Below are positions 1 through 9,905 of a stretch of 64,000 nt of DNA, one piece after another. Every line of letters starts with the position of its first letter. Position 1 is the stretch's first letter. The translations under genes were made by a program, and so were the position numbers. The DNA is taken from NCBI RefSeq assembly GCF_005144795.1, contig NZ_SWFJ01000001.1, positions 62,001 to 126,000 on the forward strand, given 5' to 3'. The notes beneath the pieces are model-generated. The model searched no databases. It was not told the DNA's origin and worked only from the letters and a program-made list of their open reading frames with translations. The stretch comes from Streptococcus mitis. GTDB taxonomy: Bacteria > Bacillota > Bacilli > Lactobacillales > Streptococcaceae.

Positions 1-1686
<1,686 letters not shown>

Positions 1687-1687
<1 letters not shown>

Positions 1688-2424
1688 TAAGCATTCTCCT
1701 TATGACCTTGAAGGTAAATGGTCAAACCAAACAAAACTGCTGAAAAAACAAGTAGATAAACTGTGGCTGATAGATTGATGCCACCCTCGTTTAAGAAAGC
1801 CTTGAGCAACTCCATCAACTGATAAGTTGGTAGGCACTTCCCGATTGCTTGCATCCAGTCTGGAAATAAAGAGATGGGCATCCAGAGTCCGCCTAAAACA
1901 GCCAAGCCTAGATAGAGAAGATTGCCCACGACAGACATCAGCTGACTAGAAGGCAAGAGTGTCAAGGTTAATCCAAGCGCTACAAAGGCAACACTTCCTA
2001 CTATCAGCAAAAGTGCAGCCCCAATCCAGCTTCCTAGAGACATATCCACACCTCTGACCAAGTGCCCAACTGAGAAAACAACCAGGATTGAGACCAAATA
2101 ATCAACCATCATACTTGTTATCTTTGATAGATAATATTCTACCATATTTACTGGAGTATGGCGTAATGTTTTCTGCCAATTGTTGATTTTATCGGTATGT
2201 AAAACAGCTGGGAATGAAAACATAGCTGTCGACATCATGGAAAAGGCTGTCATGGAGATGAGGTAATCACGCATAAAATTCGCGGGCCCACCTGGTGTGT
2301 CCTGGTACATGCCAGAAAAAAATAAATAGAAGGCTGTCGGCATCCCTACGGATAACAGATAATAGACTAATTGTCGTTTGGTCAATAGAAATTCTATCTT
2401 GTTTAGTGCGATCCATCGTTTCAT
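1687..2424 (-). CDS. ABC-2 type transporter permease
   Basis: Membrane subunit of about 245 aa with six predicted helices. It is encoded between its ATPase and the sensor kinase. The start at 2424 (MKRWIALNK) is preferred over upstream in-frame codons because GGGAG lies 9 bases before it and the ATPase stop codon ends one base away. A longer reading from 2490 would lie inside the ATPase gene. Two-component loci with this arrangement commonly use the transporter for efflux or detoxification of membrane-active compounds, or for lipid export. No substrate can be read from the sequence. Confidence 0.88.
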
Positions 2425-2425
2425 C

Positions 2426-3310
2426 TTAGTCATCTCCCTTTTGTGTTTCTTCAAAGATTGTATCCAGCAAGCTACGATTATTGACTTCAATTTCTTGAAT
2501 CCTACATCCTGCCTGAACTAATAGTTCCCAGAAAGCGTCCGCTTCGCGTGTGACTACTTGTAGAGCATCCTGTTTTTGTGACCAGTTTTCAACCAAGTTT
2601 GACTGTTCGACAACTTCCTTATATGCTAGAGGAAGGATAAAGTGCTTTTCAATCTCCTCACTGCGCATGGCTAGAGGTGTTGTATCGCGAATCAACTCTC
2701 CCTTATTCAAGACCAAGATTCGGTCCGCTGTATGCTCTACCTCTTCGATGTAATGGGACGAATAGAGAATGGTAACTCCCTGCGCTTTTAGATCCTGAAC
2801 AATTTCCCAAAAACGTTGGCGAGTTGAGGTATCCATGGCCGCAGTTGGCTCATCTAAAAAGACAAGTTTTGGTCGGCCAATCAAGGTCAAGACAAAAGAG
2901 AAGAGACGCTTTTGCCCACCTGACAATTTTTCTGCCAATTGTTCTTTTTGTTGCTTGCCAAACTGCAACAGTTGATCGATTTCCTGGTTGCTCAAGGGAT
3001 TTGGATAAATGCTTTGAAAGAAAGCAACCAACTCTTTGACCTTTAATTTCTGAACGATGACATTTTCTTGAGGCAGATAACCTCTAATATAGTCTAACTG
3101 AGAACTCGTCACTGACAAGCCTTGGATGGATACTTGACCGCTTGTGACCAGTTTATCTCCAAGCAGACAGTCCAAGAGTGTGGTCTTCCCAGCACCATTG
3201 GGCCCAATCAAGGCGACGCATTCACCTTCAGCTATCTCAAAGGAAATATCCTTCAAAATAGCCTTTCCCTTGATGTTTTTATGTAATCCTTGAACCTTAA
3301 TCATGTCCAT
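2426..3310 (-). CDS. ABC transporter ATP-binding protein
   Basis: Cytoplasmic ATPase of 294 aa that pairs with the following permease. Walker A is GPNGAGKTT, the signature is LSGGQKRLFSF, Walker B is LVFLDEPTAAMD, and the H-loop lies in YSSHYIEEVE. About 80 residues follow the nucleotide-binding domain, typical of ABC-2 drug or peptide exporters. AAAGGAG is 6 bases before the ATG at 3310; a second ATG two codons in is less well placed. The first 14 bases overlap the upstream small gene, indicating one operon. Confidence 0.92.
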   Translation of the reverse strand: MDMIKVQGLHKNIKGKAILKDISFEIAEGECVALIGPNGAGKTTLLDCLLGDKLVTSGQVSIQGLSVTSSQLDYIRGYLPQENVIVQKLKVKELVAFFQSIYPNPLSNQEIDQLLQFGKQQKEQLAEKLSGGQKRLFSFVLTLIGRPKLVFLDEPTAAMDTSTRQRFWEIVQDLKAQGVTILYSSHYIEEVEHTADRILVLNKGELIRDTTPLAMRSEEIEKHFILPLAYKEVVEQSNLVENWSQKQDALQVVTREADAFWELLVQAGCRIQEIEVNNRSLLDTIFEETQKGDD

Positions 3311-3491
3311 GATATTCTCCTTTCAGCCACTCCATTCCCATAGGAAAGGCGATAAAAATCATAAATCCTAGTCCCCAGGCACCACGGATGAATTGGTGAA
3401 GGAAGGCTTGATCAAACCAACCTGTAAACATTTCTACCAACCATACCACTAGTGATAGTCCAATAAAAAGATAGAGAAACGCTTTTTTCAT
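3297..3491 (-). CDS. small two-helix membrane protein (64 aa)
   Basis: Not recognised as a named family. It has two hydrophobic segments (about residues 4-25 and 36-55) and a charged tail ending HGHD. It overlaps the preceding small gene by 4 bases and the ATPase by 14 bases, so it is part of the transporter/two-component operon. Similar small membrane proteins in such operons can be accessory subunits of the transporter or sensor; that role is a guess. Confidence 0.75.
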   Translation of the reverse strand: MKKAFLYLFIGLSLVVWLVEMFTGWFDQAFLHQFIRGAWGLGFMIFIAFPMGMEWLKGEYHGHD

Positions 3492-3679
3492 TTTTCAAAC
3501 TCCTTTTTCACATCTGAGACTAATTTCAAACCTTCTCGGATCAACCAAGACATCATTCCAAATCCTGCAAAGAGCTCCCAAGGAAAATGATAGAAACCTT
3601 CATCCAATCCTGAGAATATGAGATAAGTCATGACTCCTGCTGCTACTAAACTCATTGCGACAATTACTTTATGTTTCAT
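3488..3679 (-). CDS. small two-helix membrane protein (63 aa), first gene of operon
   Basis: Unrecognised membrane protein with two hydrophobic stretches (about residues 4-24 and 33-50) and a basic C-terminus. The start at 3679 (MKHKVIVAM) is chosen because GGAGG lies 9 bases upstream; an 18-codon upstream extension would run through the promoter. It overlaps the next small gene. The two small proteins share the layout of paired helices around a short polar loop but not obvious sequence identity. Confidence 0.72.
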   Translation of the reverse strand: MKHKVIVAMSLVAAGVMTYLIFSGLDEGFYHFPWELFAGFGMMSWLIREGLKLVSDVKKEFEK

Positions 3680-3706
3680 TTTTTTCTTCCTCCATTTGAT
3701 ACATCG

Positions 3707-3771
3707 AGTATAATTCTTTAAAGGTAGAATCACTAGAAGCTTCTGTCATGAGGAGATATGACAAATGTCAT
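3707..3771 (-). promoter_or_regulatory. Promoter and triple half-site operator of the two-component/ABC operon
   Basis: A -10 box TATACT (3712-3707) precedes the operon; the -35 position (3735-3730, TAGTGA) is poor, suggesting need for an activator. Just upstream are three alternating 6-bp half-sites: TGTCAT (3744-3749), ATGACA (3758-3763) and TGTCAT (3766-3771). The latter two form a palindrome with a 2-bp centre. Location at roughly -43 to -70 fits activation by the operon's own NarL-type regulator (inference). Confidence 0.55.
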
Positions 3772-3774
3772 AAA

Positions 3775-3808
3775 AAAAAGAAAGTTGCAAAATCAACTTT
3801 CTTTTTTA
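3775..3808 (-). terminator. Intrinsic terminator after fakA
   Basis: Inverted repeat around AAAGAAAGTTG / CAACTTTCTTT with a short A-rich loop and a T-run on the minus-strand side. It lies 13 bases beyond the fakA stop and could act in both directions. Confidence 0.8.
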
Positions 3809-3820
3809 TCTATTAAATTT

Positions 3821-5488
3821 TTATTCCACACTAAATAGGTATGGGTAAACTGGTTGTTGACCTTGGTGAATCTCGACTTCAACATCTTCGAACTCTTCTG
3901 CGATTTCTTGAGCAATTTCATTGGCAAGTTCTTCGCTTCCGTCTTCACCGACATAGAAGGTTACGATTTCACTATCTTCATCCAACATATGTTTCAATGT
4001 TTCTGTCAAGGTTTGGTGCATGTCAGGGTTTGACACAAGAATTTTCCCATCAACCATACCAAGATTATCGTTTTCATGGATTTCTAAACCATCAATGGTT
4101 GTATCACGAACGGCTGTTGTGACGCTTCCGCTAACGACATCGCTAAGAGCAGCAGTCATACGCTCTTGGTTTTCTTCGATAGACTTGCTTGGATCAAAGG
4201 CAAGAAGACTTGTCAAACCTTGAGGAAGAGTACGAGCCTCTACCACTACTGCTGGTTGCTCCAAAACTTCTGCTGCAGATTGAGCTGCCATGAAGATATT
4301 TTTGTTGTTTGGCAGGAAGATAATGTTACGAGCATTGACCTGTTCAACAGCCTTGATAAAGTCTTCTGTTGAAGGGTTCATGGTTTGACCACCTTCGATA
4401 ACATAATCCACACCTTGAGAACGGAAGATATCTGCTAGACCTTTACCAGCCACCACAGCAATCAAAGCATATTCTTTTTCTTCAGCAGGCTTGCTAACTT
4501 GGGCAGCTTCTTTCTCAACCTGTGCTTCGTGTTGGTTACGCATATTGTCAACTTTTACCTTGACCAAGCTACCATATTTGAGACCTTCTTGCATAACAAG
4601 ACCTGGATCTTCTGTATGGACATGGACTTTGACGATTTCATCATCATTAACAACGAGGAGAGAATCTCCAAGTTCATTCAAGTAGTTACGGAATTCATCG
4701 TAGTCAAAATCTTTGGCATAGGTTGGACCTTGCTTAAGAGCTACCATGATTTCAGTACAGTAACCAAAGGTGATGTCCTCAGTCGCTACATGACCAGCTA
4801 CAGACTTGTGGTGCTCTGCATTGATCATTTCACTCATGTTGGCAGGAGTCGCTACAAAGTCCTCAGATGCGATATATTCACCAGTAAGGGCTGAAAGGAA
4901 ACCTTCGTAGATGAAGACCAGACCTTGACCACCTGAATCCACAACGCCAACTTCTTTCAATACTGGAAGCATGTCTGGCGTTTTAGCTAGAGCTGTTTTA
5001 GCACCTTCCAAGGCTGCGCGCATGACTTCAATAGCATCATCTGTTTGCTCAGCTTTTTTCTTAGCACCGATAGCAGCTCCACGAGAAACTGTCAAAATCG
5101 TTCCTTCAACAGGTTTCATCACTGCCTTATAGGCAACCTCCACACCTGATTGGAAGGCAAGGGCCAAGTCTTGACCTGTTAACTCGTCTTTATCCTTGAT
5201 AGCTTGTGAAAATCCACGGAAAAGCTGAGACGTAATAACTCCTGAGTTCCCACGCGCACCCATCAAAAGACCTTTGGCAAGAATGCTCGCTACCTCTCCA
5301 ACTGTAGAAGCTGGCTTATCTGCAACTTCCTTAGCACCATTTTCAATGGTCATTCCCATATTTGTACCAGTATCTCCATCTGGAACTGGAAAGACGTTTA
5401 ATGAATTAACATATTCAGCTTGCTTATTCAAGCGAGTTGATGCAGCCTGCACCATTTCTTGAAATAAGCTAGTAGTAATTTTTGACAC
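3821..5488 (-). CDS. fakA: Fatty acid kinase ATP-binding subunit FakA (DAK2/YloV family)
   Basis: FakA phosphorylates exogenous fatty acids bound by a FakB (DegV-family) partner, giving acyl-phosphate for phospholipid synthesis. No fakB lies in this window. At 555 aa it has the usual length. The N-terminal DAK2-like nucleotide domain has the Mg-ATP motif DGDTGTN (residues 37-43), followed by a middle domain and a C-terminal DegV-like fold. The start is a GTG at 5488 with GGAGAAT 6 bases upstream. It lies 2 bases after the Asp23-family gene, a conserved pair in streptococci, and is probably co-transcribed from the promoter at 5885-5913. Confidence 0.93.
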   Translation of the reverse strand: MSKITTSLFQEMVQAASTRLNKQAEYVNSLNVFPVPDGDTGTNMGMTIENGAKEVADKPASTVGEVASILAKGLLMGARGNSGVITSQLFRGFSQAIKDKDELTGQDLALAFQSGVEVAYKAVMKPVEGTILTVSRGAAIGAKKKAEQTDDAIEVMRAALEGAKTALAKTPDMLPVLKEVGVVDSGGQGLVFIYEGFLSALTGEYIASEDFVATPANMSEMINAEHHKSVAGHVATEDITFGYCTEIMVALKQGPTYAKDFDYDEFRNYLNELGDSLLVVNDDEIVKVHVHTEDPGLVMQEGLKYGSLVKVKVDNMRNQHEAQVEKEAAQVSKPAEEKEYALIAVVAGKGLADIFRSQGVDYVIEGGQTMNPSTEDFIKAVEQVNARNIIFLPNNKNIFMAAQSAAEVLEQPAVVVEARTLPQGLTSLLAFDPSKSIEENQERMTAALSDVVSGSVTTAVRDTTIDGLEIHENDNLGMVDGKILVSNPDMHQTLTETLKHMLDEDSEIVTFYVGEDGSEELANEIAQEIAEEFEDVEVEIHQGQQPVYPYLFSVE

Positions 5489-5490
5489 GG

Positions 5491-5856
5491 TTATTCTCCT
5501 ACAACTTTGATATTTTGAATGTAGACATTTACAGTCTGAGCAGTAATTCCAAGTTGGTTTTCCAAACTAAAACGAACACGCTCTTGAATGTTTTTTGACA
5601 CTTCGCTAATCTTTGTTCCGTAGCTCAACACGGTATATACATCAACTGCAATACTGCCATCTTCGGCAGCCTTTACGACGACACCTTTGGAATAATTTTC
5701 CTTACCTAGCAGAGCTTGGAAATTATCTTTGAGGGCATTTTTACTAGCCATACCAACCACACCAAAAATCTCAGTTGTTGCACCGCCTACGACAGTTGCA
5801 ATCACTTCATCTGTTAGTTCGATTTGACCATCTTTTGTATTAATTTTTACAGTCAT
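5491..5856 (-). CDS. Asp23/Gls24 family envelope stress protein (YloU-like)
   Basis: Small cytoplasmic protein of 121 aa of the Asp23 family (DUF322). The family contributes to cell-envelope homeostasis and is often next to fakA. The start is taken at 5856 (MTVKINTKDG) because GAGG lies 8 bases upstream and a strong promoter sits just before it; a longer reading would include the promoter. The alanine-rich centre and the C-terminal VNVYIQNIKVV strand are typical of the family. Confidence 0.88.
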   Translation of the reverse strand: MTVKINTKDGQIELTDEVIATVVGGATTEIFGVVGMASKNALKDNFQALLGKENYSKGVVVKAAEDGSIAVDVYTVLSYGTKISEVSKNIQERVRFSLENQLGITAQTVNVYIQNIKVVGE

Positions 5857-5884
5857 CCTTTTTACCTCAACTAGTTGATACTCT

Positions 5885-5913
5885 ATTTTATCATATTTCA
5901 GCCCAAGTGTAAA
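5885..5913 (-). promoter_or_regulatory. Promoter of asp23-fakA
   Basis: -35 TTTACA (5913-5908), 17-bp spacer, -10 TAAAAT (5890-5885) with an extended TGA just before the -10. The 5' leader would be about 20 bases. Confidence 0.75.
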
Positions 5914-5974
5914 AGCAGAATACTGTATCAGCGGATATTTACTCCGTTTTTCAAATGATTTTATACCCACAATA

Positions 5975-6001
5975 AAAGAAAAAAGACCCTAAGGTCTCCT
6001 T
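5975..6001 (-). terminator. rpmB terminator
   Basis: Hairpin AGACC-TTAG-GGTCT followed on the minus strand by TTTTTTC, 12 bases beyond the rpmB stop. Confidence 0.8.
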
Positions 6002-6012
6002 TGCTTTTATTA

Positions 6013-6201
6013 TTAAACGCGTTCAACTTTACCTGATTTCAAAGCACGAGCTGAAGCCCAAACTTTTTTAGGTTTACCATCGATAAGAACAGTAACTTTT
6101 TGAAGGTTTGGTTTTACGGCACGTTTTGTTTGGTTCATCGCGTGTGAACGGTTGTTTCCTGATACAGTCTTACGACCTGTAAAGTAACATACTTTAGCCA
6201 T
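6013..6201 (-). CDS. rpmB: 50S ribosomal protein L28
   Basis: Ribosomal protein bL28 of 62 aa, the normal length. It has the conserved N-terminal [19 protein letters not shown] and the basic core [13 protein letters not shown] CxxC zinc-type motif is not complete: only one cysteine (C5) is present, as in the zinc-independent form of L28. AGGAGG is 8 bases before the ATG. Single-gene unit with its own promoter (6260-6288) and terminator. Confidence 0.97.
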   Translation of the reverse strand: MAKVCYFTGRKTVSGNNRSHAMNQTKRAVKPNLQKVTVLIDGKPKKVWASARALKSGKVERV

Positions 6202-6259
6202 TGTGTTTTCCTCCTATTAGATCTAATATAGCGGATGTGCTAGCACCACATACCGTACT

Positions 6260-6288
6260 ATGTTATCACACTTTCTTCATTTTTGCAA
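6260..6288 (-). promoter_or_regulatory. rpmB promoter
   Basis: -35 TTGCAA (6288-6283), 17-bp spacer, -10 TAACAT (6265-6260) with extended TGA. The expected leader is about 50 bases. Confidence 0.65.
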
Positions 6289-6306
6289 GGGAATTGGAAG
6301 ATTTTT

Positions 6307-6981
6307 TTATTTAACGTAGACAATCCCCAACTTCCCAAAAGCCACATCTCCACGGATAATCAAGGTTTTGCTGGTTGGGGCTAGAGAAGTATCTGCCTTG
6401 GCTACACCACAGAAAGTTTCTACCTTTAAATCAACTCCCCAATGTTGAGGAACATAGATAACTGCATTCCCAAAACCGACTTCCACTTTCAGGGTTGCGG
6501 TATCTCCTAAAATCTCTGCATTGTCATAATATATCTTGGCATTGCCAAAACCAACTTCTACTTGATCTTCTACCAATTCTTGCTCTTGCTTGTAGAAAGT
6601 CCCACTTCCAAAAGCAACTTCCTTATCTGTTAGAATGGTCTTTTTACCATCATACCACCATTTTTTCCCATTCCAAGTTCTGTTAGAATGAGTGAGTGCG
6701 CTGACACCCATTACGATTAAAATACTTGCCCAGAACAATGACTGATTGGGAATTGGTAAAATGCCATAAAAGTGGTTAGCAATCATTAAGGCTACTAGAG
6801 CTGTAAAAGAGGCTGAAGTTAAGTGGCGACGCAACAAAGCTCCAATTGATTGGTAGGCAAAAAAAGCAATACCAATCAAGGGCCAAATTTGCCCACCGAA
6901 TGAAGGGATTCCAAAATTTCCTTGTAATAATATTAAAGCTGCAAAAATAAGCAACACAATACCAAATGCTTTCTTTTTCAT
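6307..6981 (-). CDS. LiaF-like membrane protein (DUF2154-type C-terminus)
   Basis: Membrane protein of 224 aa. The N-terminal ~95 residues contain four hydrophobic segments; the C-terminal ~110 residues form a beta-rich repeat (VEVGFGNAKIYYDN and VEVGFGNAVIYVPQ) resembling the cell-wall-active antibiotic response domain of LiaF/VraT. LiaF proteins inhibit envelope-stress signalling. Here the gene directly follows a free-standing LytTR regulator (4-base gap), not a LiaRS pair, so it probably acts as the membrane partner that restrains that regulator (inference by analogy to LytTR regulator/inhibitor pairs). Confidence 0.8.
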   Translation of the reverse strand: MKKKAFGIVLLIFAALILLQGNFGIPSFGGQIWPLIGIAFFAYQSIGALLRRHLTSASFTALVALMIANHFYGILPIPNQSLFWASILIVMGVSALTHSNRTWNGKKWWYDGKKTILTDKEVAFGSGTFYKQEQELVEDQVEVGFGNAKIYYDNAEILGDTATLKVEVGFGNAVIYVPQHWGVDLKVETFCGVAKADTSLAPTSKTLIIRGDVAFGKLGIVYVK

Positions 6982-6985
6982 GTTC

Positions 6986-7432
6986 TTACCTCATGTTTCT
7001 TAGATTTTCTTTTAGGAGGGATTGGTAATGCCGTGACACATGAACCTCCTTGTGGGTCTGATAAAAGGAAATGGTGCCCGTTCCTGAAAAGGACTTGTCC
7101 ACCGAGTAAACCTGACGGATATTTGCAATAGTCGACTTGGATACCCGACTAAAATAACGAGGAAGGATAGCCTCTAACTCATAGAGTTTAAGCCGAACCT
7201 CGTAGGCATCTTTCTGGGTATGGGCGTAAATCTTGCTACCTTCTGTCTCAAAGAAGAGAATTTCCGACAAGTCCAGATAATATTCACCCGTCCCCTTGTA
7301 AAAAATCAACCTAGGAGACTTGGACTCTTGCAAGAGACGCTGTAAATCCGCAATCTCATCTGTCAAAGCCGCTGCCTTGATGACAATTTCAGTTTCCTCT
7401 AAATTGCTGTCAATTTCGATTCGTAACTTCAT
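6986..7432 (-). CDS. LytTR-family DNA-binding regulator (no receiver domain)
   Basis: Transcription factor of 148 aa. Residues ~1-40 are a short N-terminal region (LRIEIDSNLEETEIVIKA); the rest is a LytTR domain with the conserved LDLSEILFFETEGSKIYAHT, LYELEAILPRYFSRVSKSTI and SGTGTISFY segments. There is no phospho-acceptor receiver domain, so it is not a classical response regulator. AAAGGAG lies a few bases before the start. It forms an operon with the LiaF-like protein, and its promoter carries a 21-bp-spaced direct repeat suited to LytTR autoregulation. Confidence 0.9.
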   Translation of the reverse strand: MKLRIEIDSNLEETEIVIKAAALTDEIADLQRLLQESKSPRLIFYKGTGEYYLDLSEILFFETEGSKIYAHTQKDAYEVRLKLYELEAILPRYFSRVSKSTIANIRQVYSVDKSFSGTGTISFYQTHKEVHVSRHYQSLLKENLRNMR

Positions 7433-7452
7433 TCCATCTCCTTTCTGACTCT

Positions 7453-7522
7453 ACTATATCAAAGCTAAAATAAGAAAACAAGAGCAAAAAAGCAAGTGGT
7501 TACTTTAACCCCGTAAGTGGTT
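7453..7522 (-). promoter_or_regulatory. LytTR operon promoter with 21-bp-spaced direct repeats
   Basis: Minus-strand promoter TTGTTT (7481-7476), 17-bp spacer, TATAGT (7458-7453), extended TGA. Upstream lie two identical 8-mers, AAGTGGTT at 7494-7501 and 7515-7522 (plus-strand reading), start-to-start distance 21 bp, ending 12 bp before the -35. Two-turn direct repeats just upstream of -35 are the hallmark of LytTR sites such as the ComE box. Confidence 0.7.
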
Positions 7523-7545
7523 GTAGGACCGCCTTAACTTACAGG

Positions 7546-8061
7546 TCAAAATAGAAAGAAAATCATCCCCCACACAAGACCACAAATATAACCAACCACT
7601 ACATCCCTGGCATAATGCACGCCACCTAAGACTCTCACTAGGCCGAGGAGGGCTGACAAGACCAATAAGATAACCCCTACAGATAAACTAACATGAAAGC
7701 AAGCCATGGAAATAATGGTTGCTGAAAAGACATGACGGCTGGGCATAGACTGACCAGGACTATCTCTGTCAAGCAAGGGTTTAATAGTCCATTCCTCATA
7801 AGGCCTAGGGGCATTGATTTTCTTACGAAGAAAGGACAAAATCACAAAACCTGATGCAGGGATAAACACATAGATCAAGACCTGTTTTCCAAATCCTTGT
7901 TGGAGATAGGTAGTGGCTAACAAGGTTAGATAAATCATAGGCATAACTACTGTCATAAACCGATTGAAAGATCTTAACAAGCTCAGAAGAAAGAGCTTAT
8001 TTTCAATGTTACCAGCAATGTGGTCATACCATTCTTGATAATTTTTCATATATTTTCTCAT
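7546..8061 (-). CDS. PAP2-superfamily membrane phosphatase
   Basis: Integral membrane phosphatase of about 171 aa, probably acting on a lipid phosphate such as undecaprenyl or phosphatidyl phosphate at the outer face. All three PAP2 signature motifs are visible: KKINAPRPYEEW (K...RP), SMPSRHVFSA (PSRH) and RVLGGVHYARDVVVGY (catalytic H and D). Several hydrophobic helices surround them. The ATG at 8061 is preceded directly by an in-frame GTG, which could equally be the start; the ribosome binding site is weak (GAG). Monocistronic by spacing. Confidence 0.9.
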   Translation of the reverse strand: MRKYMKNYQEWYDHIAGNIENKLFLLSLLRSFNRFMTVVMPMIYLTLLATTYLQQGFGKQVLIYVFIPASGFVILSFLRKKINAPRPYEEWTIKPLLDRDSPGQSMPSRHVFSATIISMACFHVSLSVGVILLVLSALLGLVRVLGGVHYARDVVVGYICGLVWGMIFFLF

Positions 8062-8144
8062 CACTTACTCAAATTTTACTTGCAGGGAAGCACTTGTCTT
8101 CTAGTATAGTGCAGAAAAAGAAGGCCGTCAAGCCTTCTTTCGAT

Positions 8145-9905
8145 TTATCCTTCTACTTCATCTTCTGTAAATTGACTGTTGTAGAGGGCAGCGTAGAAAC
8201 CAGCTTGCGCCATCAGCTCATCATGATTTCCTTGCTCGATGATATTACCATTCTTCATAACAAGAATCAAATCAGCATTACGGATGGTTGACAAGCGGTG
8301 GGCGATGACAAAGGAAGTTCTGCCTTCCATCAAACGGTCCATGGCTTTCTGGATTAATTCTTCCGTCCGAGTATCAACAGAAGAAGTCGCTTCATCTAGG
8401 ATTAGGAGTGGCGCATCTTTCAGCAAAGCACGAGCAATGGTCAAGAGTTGTTTTTGCCCGACAGACAAGGTTACCGTTTCATCCAAGACTGTATCGTAAC
8501 CATCTGGTAGGATCATAATAAAGTGGTGAATCCCTACAGCCTTGCTGGCTTCAATCACACGCTCATCACTAATACCTGTTTGGTTATAGATGAGATTGTC
8601 GCGAATGGTCCCTTCAAAGAGCCAAGTGTCCTGCAAGACCATTGAAAAGGCATCATGTACTTCCGAACGCTTCATCTCTTTGGTATCCACACCATCGATA
8701 CGGATACTTCCCTTATCAATCTCATAGAACTTCATCAAAAGATTGACAATAGTTGTCTTACCAGCCCCAGTCGGTCCGACAATGGCAACCTTTTGACCTG
8801 CATGAGCCGTCGCAGAAAAGTCATGAATAATGGTTCGCTCTGGTGTATAACCAAAGGAGACTCTATCAAAGACTACTTGACCTTTCATATCGCTCAATTG
8901 TCTTTCTTTATGGGATTCGTCTTCCATTTCCTCTTCAGCTAGGAATTCGAAGACACGTCCCATGGCTGCACTAGCCTGCTGAAGACTAGTAATCCCTTGG
9001 GCAATTTGTGAAAGAGGCTGAGAAAAGATACGAACGTAGGCCATAAAGGCAACGATAATCCCGATACTAATCTGTCCATTCAGAGCCAAGGCTGCACCAA
9101 CGATAATCACCAAGGCATAGCTAAAGTTCCCAATAAACATCATAATCGGCATCATAATTCCTGAAATAAATTGAGATTTCCAGATACTATCATACAGACT
9201 ATTGTTTAATTTCGCAAACTCTTCTTTCGTACTCTCGATGGCATTGTAACTGGTCACCACATTATGGCCAGAGTACATTTCTTCCACATAACCATTTACA
9301 GCTGCCAAATCCTGTTGCTGACTCTTAAAAAATCCCTGTGATTTGCCCATAAAGACAGACACGAAAGCAAAACCAATAAGGGTTGACACAACCGTCACCA
9401 AGGCTAAAATCCAGTTCATGCCAAACATGGTTACTAAGACCGCCACGACCAGTAAACTAGATGAGAGAACTGTTCCTAGACTTTGATTGAGGGACTGAGC
9501 TGCAGTGTCAACGTCATTGGTTACACGAGACAAGGTATCCCCTTGAGAGTGTCCATCAAAATATCTCAATGGTAGGCGATTAATTTTATCTGCAATGGCT
9601 GTTCTCAAACGCTCTGAAAAACGTTGAATGGCTGTTGTAAACAGAAAGGCCTGCAAATAATTTGATAGGAGTCCAATCACATAAATCACGGCCAAAAAAC
9701 CACCAATAGCTGCAACCGCAGCGACATCCACACTGGTTTCCAGACCACTGGCAATGATGTTGGTCATTTCCTTGATGCGGGTTGGACCATATACAGTAAT
9801 GATATTGGATACGATTGTTGCTAGAAAGGCTATCAGAAGGGCAAACTGGAGGCCTGCAAGATAGGGTTTACTCTGTTTCCAGAGAGACATTTTCTTATTT
9901 TCCAT
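8145..9905 (-). CDS. Heterodimeric ABC exporter, canonical-site subunit
   Basis: Half-transporter of 586 aa: six-helix ABC exporter membrane domain (~15-320) followed by a nucleotide-binding domain with Walker A GPTGAGKTT, signature LSVGQKQLL, Walker B LLILDEATSSVDT and H-loop VIAHRLST. The catalytic Glu and His are intact, but the signature is LSVGQ instead of LSGGQ. Its partner upstream has the complementary defects, so the pair forms one active and one degenerate ATP site, as in TM287/288 and LmrCD. The start at 9905 (MENKKMSLWKQ) overlaps the partner's end by 11 bases and has GAGG 9 bases upstream. Likely multidrug or peptide/lipid export under MarR control. Confidence 0.92.
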   Translation of the reverse strand: MENKKMSLWKQSKPYLAGLQFALLIAFLATIVSNIITVYGPTRIKEMTNIIASGLETSVDVAAVAAIGGFLAVIYVIGLLSNYLQAFLFTTAIQRFSERLRTAIADKINRLPLRYFDGHSQGDTLSRVTNDVDTAAQSLNQSLGTVLSSSLLVVAVLVTMFGMNWILALVTVVSTLIGFAFVSVFMGKSQGFFKSQQQDLAAVNGYVEEMYSGHNVVTSYNAIESTKEEFAKLNNSLYDSIWKSQFISGIMMPIMMFIGNFSYALVIIVGAALALNGQISIGIIVAFMAYVRIFSQPLSQIAQGITSLQQASAAMGRVFEFLAEEEMEDESHKERQLSDMKGQVVFDRVSFGYTPERTIIHDFSATAHAGQKVAIVGPTGAGKTTIVNLLMKFYEIDKGSIRIDGVDTKEMKRSEVHDAFSMVLQDTWLFEGTIRDNLIYNQTGISDERVIEASKAVGIHHFIMILPDGYDTVLDETVTLSVGQKQLLTIARALLKDAPLLILDEATSSVDTRTEELIQKAMDRLMEGRTSFVIAHRLSTIRNADLILVMKNGNIIEQGNHDELMAQAGFYAALYNSQFTEDEVEG

